From the NCBI GenBank assembly GCA_019054805.1, contig JAHQIY010000006.1, positions 1 to 64,000 of the forward strand: DNA of 64,000 nt, read 5' to 3'. Position numbers and translations under genes: made by a program. Of this stretch, positions 22,971 to 35,620 are shown one piece after another. Numbering within the stretch: the first letter of the stretch is position 1; the number at the start of each line of letters is the position of its first letter. The DNA is from Brachionus manjavacas. Its lineage: Eukaryota > Rotifera > Eurotatoria > Ploima > Brachionidae. Below the pieces are notes generated by a model. It saw nothing but the letters and a program-made list of their open reading frames with translations, was not told the DNA's origin and searched no databases.

Positions 22971-25900
22971 ATCACCAAAAAAAACAAAAGCCTAAACCTA
23001 ACCCGAACCTCTGCTCGCTCCGCTCGGAATTAATGTAATGGCTAATTATTTATGATTAGCTCGTTTATACAAATTCCGAACCTAAACCCAAACCTAAAAC
23101 GAGCGTACGACCTCATATAAGTAATATTTCCCTAGCCCAAACCCGTATGTTTATTTTTTCCTACAATTAATTTTAAATTTTGGCAAGCAAAATACAAAAG
23201 GATACCAATAGATTCCTTATAAAATTTGCAATTTAATGAGCTACATTTCATAAAATGAAAATTATTTTTTTCGACTCTCATTTACCATTTTTAAATTTTA
23301 AATTTTTTTTCAATATTTTTCAGCTGACCATATCTCTCTGAATTTTCTTCCTCGAAATATAAAGTCTATTTCTAGACTCAGCTAATTTTTTTGAATTAGA
23401 AAATGCCAAAAGATTCCGATCACTTTATTGATATGAATAAATTGTCGAAAAAATCACCAAGAGCCTTCAATAAGTCAATTGTTTGAAATTTTTTCCCATA
23501 ATGACAAAAACTGAACATTTCAAAAAAACCAAGCATACCAATAGATTCATTATAAAATTTGCAATTTAATGAGCTTCATTTGATAAGATGAAAATTATTT
23601 TTTTCGACTCTCATTTAACATTTTTAAATTTTAAATTTTTTTCAATATTTTTCAGCTGACCATATCTCTCTGAATTTTCTTCCCCTCGAAAAATAAAGCC
23701 TATTTCTAGACTCAGCTAATTTTTTTGAATTAGAAAATGCTCAAAAGATTTAGATCACTTATTGATATGAATAAATTGTCTAAAAAAATCACCAAGAGCC
23801 TTCAATAAGTCAATTGTTTGAAATTTTTTCCCATAATGACAAAAACTGAACATTTCAAAAAACCAAGCATACCAATAGATTCATTATAAAATTTGCAATT
23901 TAATGAGCTACATTTGATAAGATGAAAATTATTTTTTTCGACTCTCATTTACCATTTTTAAATTTTAAATTTTTTTCAATATTTTTCAGCTGACCATATC
24001 TCTCTGAATTTTCTTCCCCTCGAAATATAAAGTCTATTTCTAGACTCAGCTAATTTTTGAATTAGAAAATGCTCAAAAGATTTTGATCACTTATTGATAT
24101 GAATAAATTGTCTAAAAAAATCACCAAGAGCCTTCAATGAGTCAATTGTTTGAAATTGTTTCCCTTAATGACAAAAACTGAACATTTCAAAAAACCAAGC
24201 ATACCAATAGATTCCTTATTAAATTTGCAATTAACTAAACTACATTTGATAAAAATGAAAATAACTTTATCATATTAAATTAAATTTTTTTTAACTAAAA
24301 AAGACCATGATTTTCTTTTAACATAACAAAGGAATTGTTTAATATTAAAATAATTACATCACCAAAAACAAAAGCCTAAACCTAACCCGAACCCTGCTCG
24401 CTCCGCTCGCAATTAATGTTATGGCTAATTATTTATGATTAGCTCGTTTATACAAATTCCCAACCTAAACCCAAACCTAAAACGAGCGTACGACCTCATA
24501 TAAGTAATATTTCCCTAGCCCAAACCCGTATGTTTATTTTTCCTACAATTAATTTTAAATTTTGGCAAGCAAAATACAAAAGGATACCAATAGATTCTTT
24601 AAAAAATTGCAATTTTATGAGCTACATTTGATAAGATGAAAATTATTTTTTTCGACTCTCATTTACCATTTTTAAATTTTAAATTTTTTTCAATATTTTT
24701 CAGCTGACCATATCTCTCTGAATTTTGTTCCCCTCGAAATATAAAGCCTTATTCTGGACTCAGCTAATTTTTTTGAATTAGAAAATGCTCAAAAGATTTA
24801 GATCACTTATTGATATGAATAAATTGTCTAAAAAAAATCACCAAGAGCCTTCAATAAGTCAATTGTTTGAAATTTTTTCCCATAATGACAAAAACTGAAC
24901 ATTTCAAAAAACCAAGCATACCAATAGATTCCTTATTAAATTTGAAATTTAATGAGCTACATTTGATAAGATGAAAATTATTTTTTTCGACTCTCATTTA
25001 ACATTTTTAAATTTTAAATTTTTTTTCAATATTTTTCAGCTGACCATATCTCTCTGAATTTTCTTCCCCTCGAAAAATAAAGCCTATTTCTAGACTCAGC
25101 TAATTTTTTTGAATTAGAAAAATGCTCAAAAGATTTTGATCACTTATTGATATGAATAAATTGTCGAAAAAAAATCACCAAGAGCTCTTCAATAAGTCAA
25201 TTGTTTGAAATTTTTTCCCATAATGACAAAAACTGAACATTTCAAAAAACCAAGCATACCAATAGATTCCTTATAAAATTTGCAATTTAATAAGCTACAT
25301 TTGATAAGATGAAAATTATTTTTTTCGACTCTCATTTAACATTTTTAAATTTTAAAAATTTTTTTCAATATTTTTCAGCTGACCATATCTCTCTGAATTT
25401 TCTTCCCCCGAAATATAAAGCCTATTTCTAGACTCAGCTAATTTTTTTTTTGAATTAGAAAATGCTCAAAAGATTTTGATCACTTATTGATATGAATAAA
25501 TTGTCGAAAAAAAATCACCAAGAGCCTTCAATAAGTCAATTGTTTGAAATTTTTTCCCATAATGACAAAAACTAAACATTTCAAAAAGCCAAGCATACCA
25601 ATAGATTCCTTATTAAATTTGCAATTAAATAAGCTACATTTGATAAAATGAAAATAACTTGATTTCATATTAAATTAAATTTTTTTTTACTAAAAAAGAC
25701 CATGATTTTCTTTTAACATAACAAAGGAATTGTTTAATATTAAACTAATTACATCACCAAAAAAACAAAAGCCTAAACCTAACCTGAACCCTGCTCGCTC
25801 CGCTCGCAATTAATGTTATGGCTAATTATTTATGATTAGCTCGTTTATACAAATTCCCAACCTAAACCCAAACCTAAAACGAGCGTACGACCTCATATAA

Positions 25901-28900
25901 GTAATATTTCCCTAGCCCAAACCCGTATGTTTATTTTTTCCTACAATTAATTTTAAATTTTGGCAAGCAAAATACAAAAGGATACCAATAGATTCCTTAT
26001 AAAATTTGCAATTTAATAAGCTACATTTGATAAGATGAAAATTATTTTTTCGACTCTCATTTACCATTTTTAAATTTTAAATTTTTTTCAATATTTTTCA
26101 GCTGACCATATCTCTCTGAATTTTCTTCCTCGAAATATAAAGTCTATTTCTAGACTCAGCTAATTTTTTTGAATTAGAAAATGCCAAAAAGATTCCGATC
26201 ACTTATTGATATGAATAAATTGTCGAAAAAAAAATCACCCAAGAGCCTTCAATAAGTCAATTGTTTGAAATTTTTTCCCATAATGACAAAAACTGAACAT
26301 TTCAAAAAAACCAAGCATACCAATAGATTCATTATAAAATTTGCAATTTAATGAGCTTCATTTGATAAGATGAAAATTATTTTTTTCGACTCTCATTTAC
26401 CATTTTTAAATTTTAAAATTTTTTCAATATTTTTCAGCTGACCATATCTCTCTGAATTTTCTTCCCCCCGAAATATAAAGCCTATTTCTAGACTCAGCTA
26501 ATTTTTTTGAATTAGAAAATGCCTAAAAGATTTTGAACACTTATTGATATGAATAAATTGTCGAAAAAAAATCACCAAGAGCCTTCAATAAGTCAATTGT
26601 TTGAAATTTTTTCCCATAATGACAAAAACTAAACATTTCAAAAAACCAAGCATACCAATAGATTCCTTATAAAATTTGCAATTTAATAAGCTACATTTGA
26701 TAAGATGAAAATTATTTTTTCGACTCTCATTTACCATTTTTAAATTTTAAATTTTTTTCAATATTTTTCAGCTGACCATATCTCTCTGAATTTTCTTCCC
26801 TCGAAATATAAAGTCTATTTCTAGACTCAGCTAATTTTTTTGAATTAGAAAATGCCAAAAGATTCCGATCACTTATTGATATGAATAAATTGTCGAAAAA
26901 AAATCACCAAGAGCCTTCAATAAGTCAATTGTTTGAAATTTTTTCCCATAATGACAAAAACTAAACATTTCAAAAAACCAAGCATACCAATAGATTCATT
27001 ATAAAATTTGCAATTTAATGAGCTTCATTTGATAAGATGAAAATTATTTTTTTCGACTCTCATTTACCATTTTTAAATTTTAAAATTTTTTCAATATTTT
27101 TCAGCTGACCATATCTCTCTGAATTTTCTTCCCCTCGAAATATAAAGTCTATTTCTAGACTCAGCTAATTTTTTGAATTAGAAAATGCCAAAAAGATTCC
27201 GATCACTTATTGATATGAATAAATTGTCGAAAAAATCACCAAGAGCCTTCAATGAGTCAATTGTTTGAAATTGTTTCCCTTAATGACAAAAACTGAACAT
27301 ATCAAAAAACCAAGCATACCAATAGATTCCTTATTAAATTTGCAATTAAATAAACTACATTTGATAAAATGAAAATAACTTGATCATATTAAATTAAATT
27401 TTTTTTTACTAAAAAAGACCATGATTTTCTTTTAACATAACAAAGGAATTGTTTAATATTAAACTAATTACATCACCAAAAAAAACAAAAGCCTAAACCT
27501 AACCTGAACCCTGCTCGCTCCGCTCGCAATTAATGTTATGGCTAATTATTTATGATTAGCTCGTTTATACAAATTCCCAACCTAAACCCAAACCTAAAAC
27601 GAGCGTACGACCTCATATAAGTAATATTTCCCTAGCCCAAACCCGTATGTTTATTTTTTCCTACAATTAATTTTAAATTTTGGCAAGCAAAATACAAAAG
27701 GATACCAATAGATTCCTTATAAAATTTGCAATTTAATAAGCTACATTTGATAAGATGAAAATTATTTTTTTCGACTCTCATTTACCATTTTTAAATTTTA
27801 AATTTTTTTCAATATTTTTCAGCTGACCATATCTCTCTGAATTTTCTTCCCCTCGAAATATAAAGTCTATTTCTAGACTCAGCTAATTTTTTGAATTAGA
27901 AAATGCCAAAAAGATTCCGATCACTTATTGATATGAATAAATTGTCGAAAAAAATCACCAAGAGCCTTCAATAAGTCAATTGTTTGAAATTTTTTCCCAT
28001 AATGACAAAAACTGAACATTTCAAAAAAACCAAGCATACCAATAGATTCATTATAAAATTTGCAATTTAATGAGCTTCATTTGATAAGATGAAAATTATT
28101 TTTTTCGACTCTCATTTAACATTTTTAAATTTTAAATTTTTCAATATTTTCTGCTGACCATATCTCTCTGAATTTTCTTCCCCTCGAAAAATAAAGACTA
28201 TTTCTAGACTCAGCTAATTTTTTTTGAATTAGAAAATGCTCAAAAGATTTAGATCACTTATTGATATGAATAAATTGTCTAAAAAAATCACCAAGAGCCT
28301 TCAATAAGTCAATTGTTTGAAATTTTTTCCCATAATGACAAAAACTGAACATTTCAAAAACCAAGCATACCAATAGATTCCTTATAAAATTTGCAATTTA
28401 ATGAGCTACATTTGATAAGATGAAAATTATTTTTTTCGACTCTCATTTACCATTTTAAAATTTTAAATTTTTTCAATATTTTTCAGCTGACCATATCTCT
28501 CTGAATTTTCTTCTCCTCGAAATATAAAGCCTATTTCTAGACTCAGCTAATTTTTTTGAATTAGAAAATGCTCAAAAGATTTTGATCACTTATTGATATG
28601 AATAAATTGTCTAAAAAATCACCAAGAGCCTTCAATGAGTCAATTGTTTGAAATTGTTTCCCTTAATGACAAAAACTGAACATATCAAAAAACCAAGCAT
28701 ACCAATAGATTCCTTATTAAATTTGCAATTAAATAAACTACATTTGATAAAATGAAAATAACTTGATCATATTAAATTAAATTTTTTAACTAAAAAAGAC
28801 CATGATTTTCTTTTAACATAACAAAGGAATTGTTTAATATTAAAATAATTACATCACCAAAAAAACAAAAGCCTAAACCTAACCCGAACCCTGCTCGCTC

Positions 28901-31900
28901 CGCTCGGAATTAATGTAATGGCTAATTATTTATGATTAGCTCGTTTATACAAATTCCGAACCTAAACCCAAACCTAAAACGAGCGTACGACCTCATATAA
29001 GTAATATTTCCCTAGCCCAAACCCGTATGTTTATTTTTTCCTACAATTAATTTTAAATTTTGGCAAGCAAAATACAAAAGGATACCAATAGATTCCTTAT
29101 AAAATTTGCAATTTAATGAGCTACATTTCATAAAATGAAAATTATTTTTTTCGACTCTCATTTACCATTTTTAAATTTTAAATTTTTTTCAATATTTTTC
29201 AGCTGACCATATCTCACTGAATTTTCTTCCTCGAAATATAAAGTCTATTTCTAGACTCAGCTAATTTTTTGAATTAGAAAATGCCAAAAAGATTCCGATC
29301 ACTTATTGATATGTATAAATTGTAGAAAAAAAATCACCAAGAGCCTTCAATAAGTCAATTGTTTGAAATTTTTCCCATAATGACAAAAACTGAACATTTC
29401 AAAAAACCAAGCATACCAATAGATTCCTTATAAAATTTGCAATTTAATGAGCTACATTTGATAAGATGAAAATTATTTTTTTCGACTCTCATTTACCATT
29501 TTAAAATTTTAAATTTTTTCAATATTTTTCAGCTGACCATATCTCTCTGAATTTTCTTCTCCTCGAAATATAAAGCCTATTTCTAGACTCAGCTAATTTT
29601 TTGAATTAGAAAATGCTCAAAAGATTTTGATCACTTATTGATATGAATAAATTGTCTAAAAAAATCACCAAGAGCCTTCAATGAGTCAATTGTTTGAAAT
29701 TGTTTCCCTTAATGACAAAAACTGAACATATCAAAAAACCAAGCATACCAATAGATTCCTTATTAAATTTGCAATTAAATAAACTACATTTGATAAAATG
29801 AAAATAACTTGATCATATTAAATTAAATTTTTTTAACTAAAAAGACCATGATTTTCTTTTAACATAACAAAGGAATTGTTTAATATTAAAATAATTACAT
29901 CACCAAAAAACAAAAGCCTAAACCTAACCCGAACCCTACTGCTCCGCTCGGAATTAATGTAATGGCTAATTATTTATGATTAGCTCGTTTATACAAATTC
30001 CGAACCTAAACCCAAACCTAAAACGAGCGTACGACCTCATATAAGTAATATTTCCCTAGCCCAAACCCGTATGTTTATTTTTTCCTACAATTAATTTTAA
30101 ATTTTGGCAAGCAAAAATACAAAAGGATACCAATAGATTCCTTATAAAATTTGCAATTTAATGAGCTACATTTCATAAAATGAAAATTATTTTTTTCGAC
30201 TCTCATTTACCATTTTTAAATTTTAAATTTTTTTCAATATTTTTCAGCTGACCATATCTCACTGAATTTTCTTCCTCGAAATATAAAGTCTATTTCTAGA
30301 CTCAGCTAATTTTTTGAATTAGAAAATGCTCAAAAGATTTTGATCACTTATTGATATGAATAAATTGTCTAAAAAATCACCAAGAGCCTTCAATGAGTCA
30401 ATTGTTTGAAATTGTTTCCCTTAATGACAAAAACTGAACATTTCAAAAAACCAAGCATACCAATAGATTCCTTATTAAATTTGCAATTAAATAAACTACA
30501 TTTGATAAAATGAAAATAACTTGATCATATTAAATTAAATTTTTTTTAACTAAAAAAGACCATGATTTTCTTTTAACATAACAAAGGAATTGTTTAATAT
30601 TAAAATAATTACATCACCAAAAAAACAAAAGCCTAAACCCAACCAGAACCCTGCTCGCTCCGCTCGCAATTAATGTTATGGCTAATTATTTATGATTAGC
30701 TCGTTTATACAAATTCCCAACCTAAACCCAAACCTAAAACGAGCGTACGACCTCATATAAGTAATATTTCCCTAGCCCAAACCCGTATGTTTATTTTTTC
30801 CTACAATTAATTTTAAATTTTGGCAAGCAAAATACAAAAGGATACCAATAGATTCCTTATAAAATTTGCAATTCAATGAGCTACATTTGATTAGATGAAA
30901 ATTATTTTTTTCGACTCTCATTTACCATTTTTAAATTTTAAAATTTTTTCAATATTTTTCAGCTGACCATATCTCTCTGAATTTTCTTCCCCCCGAAATA
31001 TAAAGCCTATTTCTAGACTCAGCTAATTTTTTTGAATTAGAAAATGCTCAAAAGATTTTGATCACTTATTGATATGAATAAATTGTCTAAAAAAAATCAC
31101 CAAGAGCCTTCAATAAGTCAATTGTTTGAAATTTTTTCCCATAATGACAAAAACTGAACATTTCAAAAACCAAGCATACCAATAGATTCCTTATAAAATT
31201 TGCAATTTAATAAGCTACATTTGATAAGATGAAAATTATTTTTTTCGACTCTCATTTACCATTTTTAAATTTTAAATTTTTTTCAATATTTTTCAGCTGA
31301 CCATATCTCTCTGAATTTTCTTCCCCTCGAAATATAAAGTCTATTTCTAGACTCAGCTAATTTTTTTGAATTAGAAAATGCCAAAAAGATTCCGATCACT
31401 TATTGATATGAATAAATTGTCGAAAAAAATCACCAAGAGCCTTCAATAAGTCAATTGTTTGAAATTTTTTCCCATAATGACAAAAACTGAACATTTCAAA
31501 AAAACCAAGCATACCAATAGATTCATTATAAAATTTGCAATTTAATGAGCTTCATTTGATAAGATGAAAATTATTTTTTTCGACTCTCATTTAACATTTT
31601 TAAATTTTAAATTTTTTTCAATATTTTTTGCTGACCATATCTCTCTGAATTTTCTTCCCCTCGAAAAATAAAGCCTATTTCTAGACTCAGCTAATTTTTT
31701 TGAATTAGAAAATGCTCAAAAGATTTTGATCACTTATTGATATGAATAAATTGTCTAAAAAATCACCAAGAGCCTTCAATGAGTCAATTGTTTGAAATTG
31801 TTTCCCTTAATGACAAAAAACTGAACATATCAAAAAACCAAGCATACCAATAGATTCCTTATTAAATTTGCAATTAAATAAACTACATTTGATAAAATGA

Positions 31901-32404
31901 AAATAACTTGATCATATTAAATTAATTTTTTTTTAACTAAAAAAGACCATGATTTTCTTTTAACATAACAAAGGAATTGTTTAATATTAAAATAATTACA
32001 TCACCAAAAAAACAAAAGCCTAAACCTAACCCGAACCCTGCTCGCTCCGCTCGGAATTAATGTAATGGCTAATTATTTATGATTAGCTCGTTTATACAAA
32101 TTCCGAACCTAAACCCAAACCTAAAACGAGCGTACGACCTCATATAAGTAATATTTCCCTAGCCCAAACCCGTATGTTTATTTTTTCCTACAATTAATTT
32201 TAAATTTTGGCAAGCAAAATACAAAAGGATACCAATAGATTCCTTATTAAATTTGCAATTAAATAAACTACATTTGATAAAATGAAAATAACTTGATCAT
32301 ATTAAATTAAATTTTTTTTAACTAAAAAAGACCATGATTTTCTTTTAACATAACAAAGGAATTGTTTAATATTAAAATAATTACATCACCAAAAAAACAA
32401 AAGC
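22971..32404. repeat. Composite A/B array, right block (clean)
   Basis: B cores (CTGCTCGCTCCGCTCG) lie at about 23011, 24394, 25791, 27511, 28891, 29937, 30651 and 32039; a last B start at ~32400 runs into telomeric repeats. Spacings of 1383, 1397, 1720, 1380, 1046, 714, 1388 and ~364 fit 380 + n x 334, giving n = 3, 3, 4, 3, 2, 1, 3, 0. Monomer copies are highly similar. No protein-coding content was seen in 9.4 kb. Confidence 0.92.
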
Positions 32405-32471
32405 CTAAACCTAACCCTAACCCTAAACCCTAACCCTAAACCCTAACCCTAAACCCTAAACCCTAACCCTA

Positions 32472-32535
<64 letters not shown>

Positions 32536-32558
32536 ACCCTAAACCCTAAACCCTAACC

Positions 32559-32599
<41 letters not shown>

Positions 32600-32602
32600 C
32601 CC
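32405..32602. repeat. Telomeric repeat tract, mixed CCCTAA / CCCTAAA
   Basis: About 200 bp of pure CCCTAA and CCCTAAA units in irregular order. On the plus strand this orientation is that of a left chromosome end, so it would cap the sequence to its right. On its left it grows out of the telomere-like CCTAAACCTAACCC of a B module. On its right it passes directly into the left palindrome arm at ACCCGTATATAAAAC. The 6/7-nt mixture suggests a telomerase with variable copying, or tract evolution by recombination. Confidence 0.93.
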
Positions 32603-32699
32603 GTATATAAAACTAAATTAATCTTCTGTCTTTTTTAAATCAGTTTTAAACACACATAAAATTTGCATTTAATTTTTAGCTATAAATAATTGAATCTTA

Positions 32700-32812
32700 A
32701 TATGGTTTGATTTTTTATGTTTAAATTAGAAAATTAATCCAATGTTGAAAAACATTGAAAAAGTGTAATGTTTCAAATATTTTTTTCAGTTGCAAATAAA
32801 ATAATAAATTTT
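32700..32812 (+). repeat. Diverged paralogous fragment inside left arm
   Basis: The stretch starting ATGGTTTGATTTTTTATG, with CCAATGTTGAAAAACATTG and GTGTAATGTTTCAAATA, is a decayed relative of the start of the ORF at 38191-38430 (minus strand; ATGGTTCAATTTTTTGTT, CCAATGTTGAAATAAAATTG, GTGCGATGTTTCAAATA). The mirror copy is at about 55655-55770. It shows that each arm contains older internal duplications. Confidence 0.6.
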
Positions 32813-33630
32813 GTCTTTGGGTTTGTGAAATGATGATCCCTACAGATAAGTTACTATAACAATTTTTTTTCTCAGATTTTATTTCACCAATATTTGGTTA
32901 TTTTCATCTTTTTAGAAATAAGCTAAATTTAATATTAAAAAAAGGATAGATAAAAAAAAAACAATTAAATAAAAAATTAAAAGTTGGATGGGCTAGCTAA
33001 TATTATGCAATTTTAGATGAATCTACGTCAACACCAGATCAACCAGATCAGATAAAATGCTATTTCTAACGCTTCTTTAAATTTACAAAAAAAAAAAAAA
33101 AAATTATTAAATCAATTGTTCATATATTAATTAGTTTTATAAAATTTACACACATATTTTGAAATTTGTTCACCTAATTCTATTTTGGTTCTTTACGTGA
33201 ACAAAAAAGTAAGGTGAATTAATAGTTAGAAAACATGAGAACAAGAATTGTTCGCGTAATAGGTAGACTATATTTCACCTAACCGACTAGACCAAGTTTT
33301 TCAAAGATTGATAGTTTTTAATCTAAATGAATTATTTGTCCTTTTTTTCCTTATTTTCAGGTTTTTTTCATTTTTTTTTTCTGAAGGAGCATTAGCTCGG
33401 TACAGATAAACAAATAAAAAAGTTATTTAAATTTTAAAAATAGAATTTTCAATATTTTTTTCAAAAAGCTTTAACGGATTTGTTTTGAATTTTTTGCCCT
33501 AAAATATCTTTTGGAAAAAAAAATTATAAAAAATAATTCTTAGAGTTTATAGCTAAGGGTTTATAGCTAAATTTTCGAATTTTATTGGATAAAAAAATTT
33601 GGAAGATAAAGTAAATAAAAAATTCAGCTC

Positions 33631-33674
33631 ATTATAAAAACTAGTTGATTGATTGATCAACTAGTTTTTATAAT
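33631..33674. other. Perfect 19-bp hairpin
   Basis: ATTATAAAAACTAGTTGAT (33631-33649), a 6-base loop TGATTG, then its exact reverse complement (33656-33674). TTGATTGATTGATTG-type runs surround it. Its mirror copy is at 54796-54839. Function unknown. Confidence 0.85.
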
Positions 33675-33811
33675 AAGCTTGAGTTGATTGATTGATTGAA
33701 AATCTTCTAAAAAATCTTCCGACAACAATCAAAATTTAATTATCAAACGAAAGTGTTTCTTTGTTGTCATCAAAGTTTAAAATTGGCGCTAGATTCATAA
33801 CAAATCAATGA

Positions 33812-34009
33812 TTGATTGAGAAAATTAATTTAATCAAATCAAATTACATTTCTCATAATAATCTAATCAGAATCGATGATAATACGATCAAATTCCGAAT
33901 TCATAAAAAATCACCTTTCACCTACAAAGACTCCAACCTCAATACTCATTTTATCGAGAGTGAAATACATTTAATAGTGCAGTTCAAGAGAGAGGTGATT
34001 GTTTTGTAA
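33812..34009 (+). CDS. Short ORF, unknown, left arm
   Basis: 65-codon ORF starting MIEKINLIKSNYISHNN. Its text is reasonably protein-like (NTIKFRIHKKSPFTYKDSN) but no family is recognised. It is identical in the right arm (54461-54658, minus strand), which adds no independent support because the arms are copies. Confidence 0.25.
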   Translation: MIEKINLIKSNYISHNNLIRIDDNTIKFRIHKKSPFTYKDSNLNTHFIESEIHLIVQFKREVIVL

Positions 34010-34817
34010 TTTTTTTTAGTTTTTTTTTACTCTTTTAAAGATTGTTTAAAATATTTTTTTTCAATTATTGAATTTTGCATTTGAGCTTTTTTATTTGATA
34101 ATTCCACCAATAGGAAAAATTGTGAAATCGATGAAATATTTTTCCTGCATAAATTAAAAATATTCTATGTCTCATTACTCAATATGCAAGCTTCAACCAG
34201 TACTCTTCAGACAACTACAGACTCGACCCCTGTTCGAACCAATCCAGCGTCCGAACACTCAGAAAATACCATAATTAGACACAACAAGAACACAACATAG
34301 ACATCTGAATATGTTTCTTTTTTAATCTCCGGTCAACCTTTACTTAGAAAAAAAACTCTTAAAATAGAATTTAAAGCCTGATTGCAGCTCAAGACATTTC
34401 AGCTATTTCAAATAATTAAATAAATCCGTTTATAGGTTCGACAGATGTACAAATTGATTCTTCAAACTGATTCAAAAGCTTTTGAACAATTATCTACTTT
34501 ATTAATCGTTCTTTTGTTTTTTTTTAATTTTATCATTTATAACTATATATTATATTTGTTCAATGTTTAAAAGTTAAATTAAAATAAAGTTAAATTCGAA
34601 TAATTCCAAGAGTAAAAAGAATAAAATAATGGTAAGTTAGTTTTTTTAATTTCAATAAATATTTTTAACATGCCAGTCTTGAGAAGATTATTTTACCAAT
34701 GAAGAAATTCATTTAAATATCCAGATCAAATAGGTTTTGTGTATTTCAAATACAAATTAAACAAAAGATCTTCTTTTATCAATTCATTAAAATCAAAGTT
34801 AATAAAAAATATAAGAG
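34010..34817. other. AT-rich stretch of left arm, no gene recognised
   Basis: Mostly A/T sequence with a more complex patch at 34190-34270 (CTTCAGACAACTACAGACTC, CCCTGTTCGAACCAATCCAG). No open frame of note. The mirror is at about 53655-54460. Confidence 0.35.
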
Positions 34818-35143
34818 AAAATATCTAAACATAGTGCAAAATACTTCGATGCAAAACTTGTTTTAAAGAAACATTTCGAATCAATTTCGGAACATTCGAA
34901 CAGAGATCAAATTAAAAAAATTGTCAAATGGACTAAATGCGTCTGAAAAAAGTATCTTACAATGGTTTGCTGAAAAAAGATTCGAAAAAAATTAAAATTA
35001 AAATTTTAATTGAGTCATTTTTTTTTATTTTTATTATTTGTAAATTTATTTTTTTTAAAAATCCTGTTTCTGTATTAAATTTCAATTCTTTTTTAAAAAA
35101 AGAAATCTATGATAAAGTAAAAAAAATTTCAACAAATTCTTAA
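34818..35143 (+). pseudogene. Fragment of an unknown gene, left arm
   Basis: From 34818 a frame reads EKISKHSAKYFDAKLVLKKH ... RDQIKKIVKWT. After one extra A near 34935 it continues in the next frame as ASEKSILQWFAEKRFEKN. The overlapping frame starting MRLKKVSYNGLL at 34937 is probably a shadow in its first part. The composition is that of a real charged helical protein. Family not recognised. The mirror copy is at about 53330-53655. Confidence 0.4.
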
Positions 35144-35620
35144 ATTAAATTACTGTGACAAATTAATCCAATGATGAGCCAGCTAAACCGGTAATAAATG
35201 TCGTGATATCTTTAGCTTGCATTGAAATGCCTAAAAATATATTTCAAAAATAAAAAAGTAAAGTTAATATTCACATGCTATCTAAAATTGGTAGCTTCAT
35301 GCATCCATAATTAAACATTTCAAAAATTTTGATTAGTTGCATGAATTTACCAAAATTGGTGTTACATTCTTCATAATTTCTTTCTAATTCTTTTAACATT
35401 TCTTCAACCTCGGCGGTAAAAATTAACGTTATCATTCCAGTAACCATAAAGAAAAACCAAAATTAAAAATTCTCTTAAATTAGATGGTGCTTTTGTTTTA
35501 AGATTTATTAAAGAAGTCAATATCGGTTACAAATATAAGTTTTTCTTTTCGAACTGTTAGAAAAACTCCTATATTTCCATTAATCAAAATGACTTTTACT
35601 TTTTTTAACTTATTGTCCAT
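35144..35620 (-). pseudogene. Unknown gene in left arm (minus strand), frame broken by homopolymer differences
   Basis: The minus strand from 35620 begins MDNKLKKVKVILINGNIGVF, then LTVRKEKLIFVTDIDF. An extra T near 35510 breaks the left-arm frame. The right arm lacks that T but has an extra A near the start. Further on, coding-like text continues in another frame (TAEVEEMLKELERNYEEC ... GKFMQLIKIFEMFNYGCMK) to about 35270. A block ISMQAKDITTFITGLAGSS then follows a possible short intron ending TATTTTTAG. The protein family is not recognised. Confidence 0.42.
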
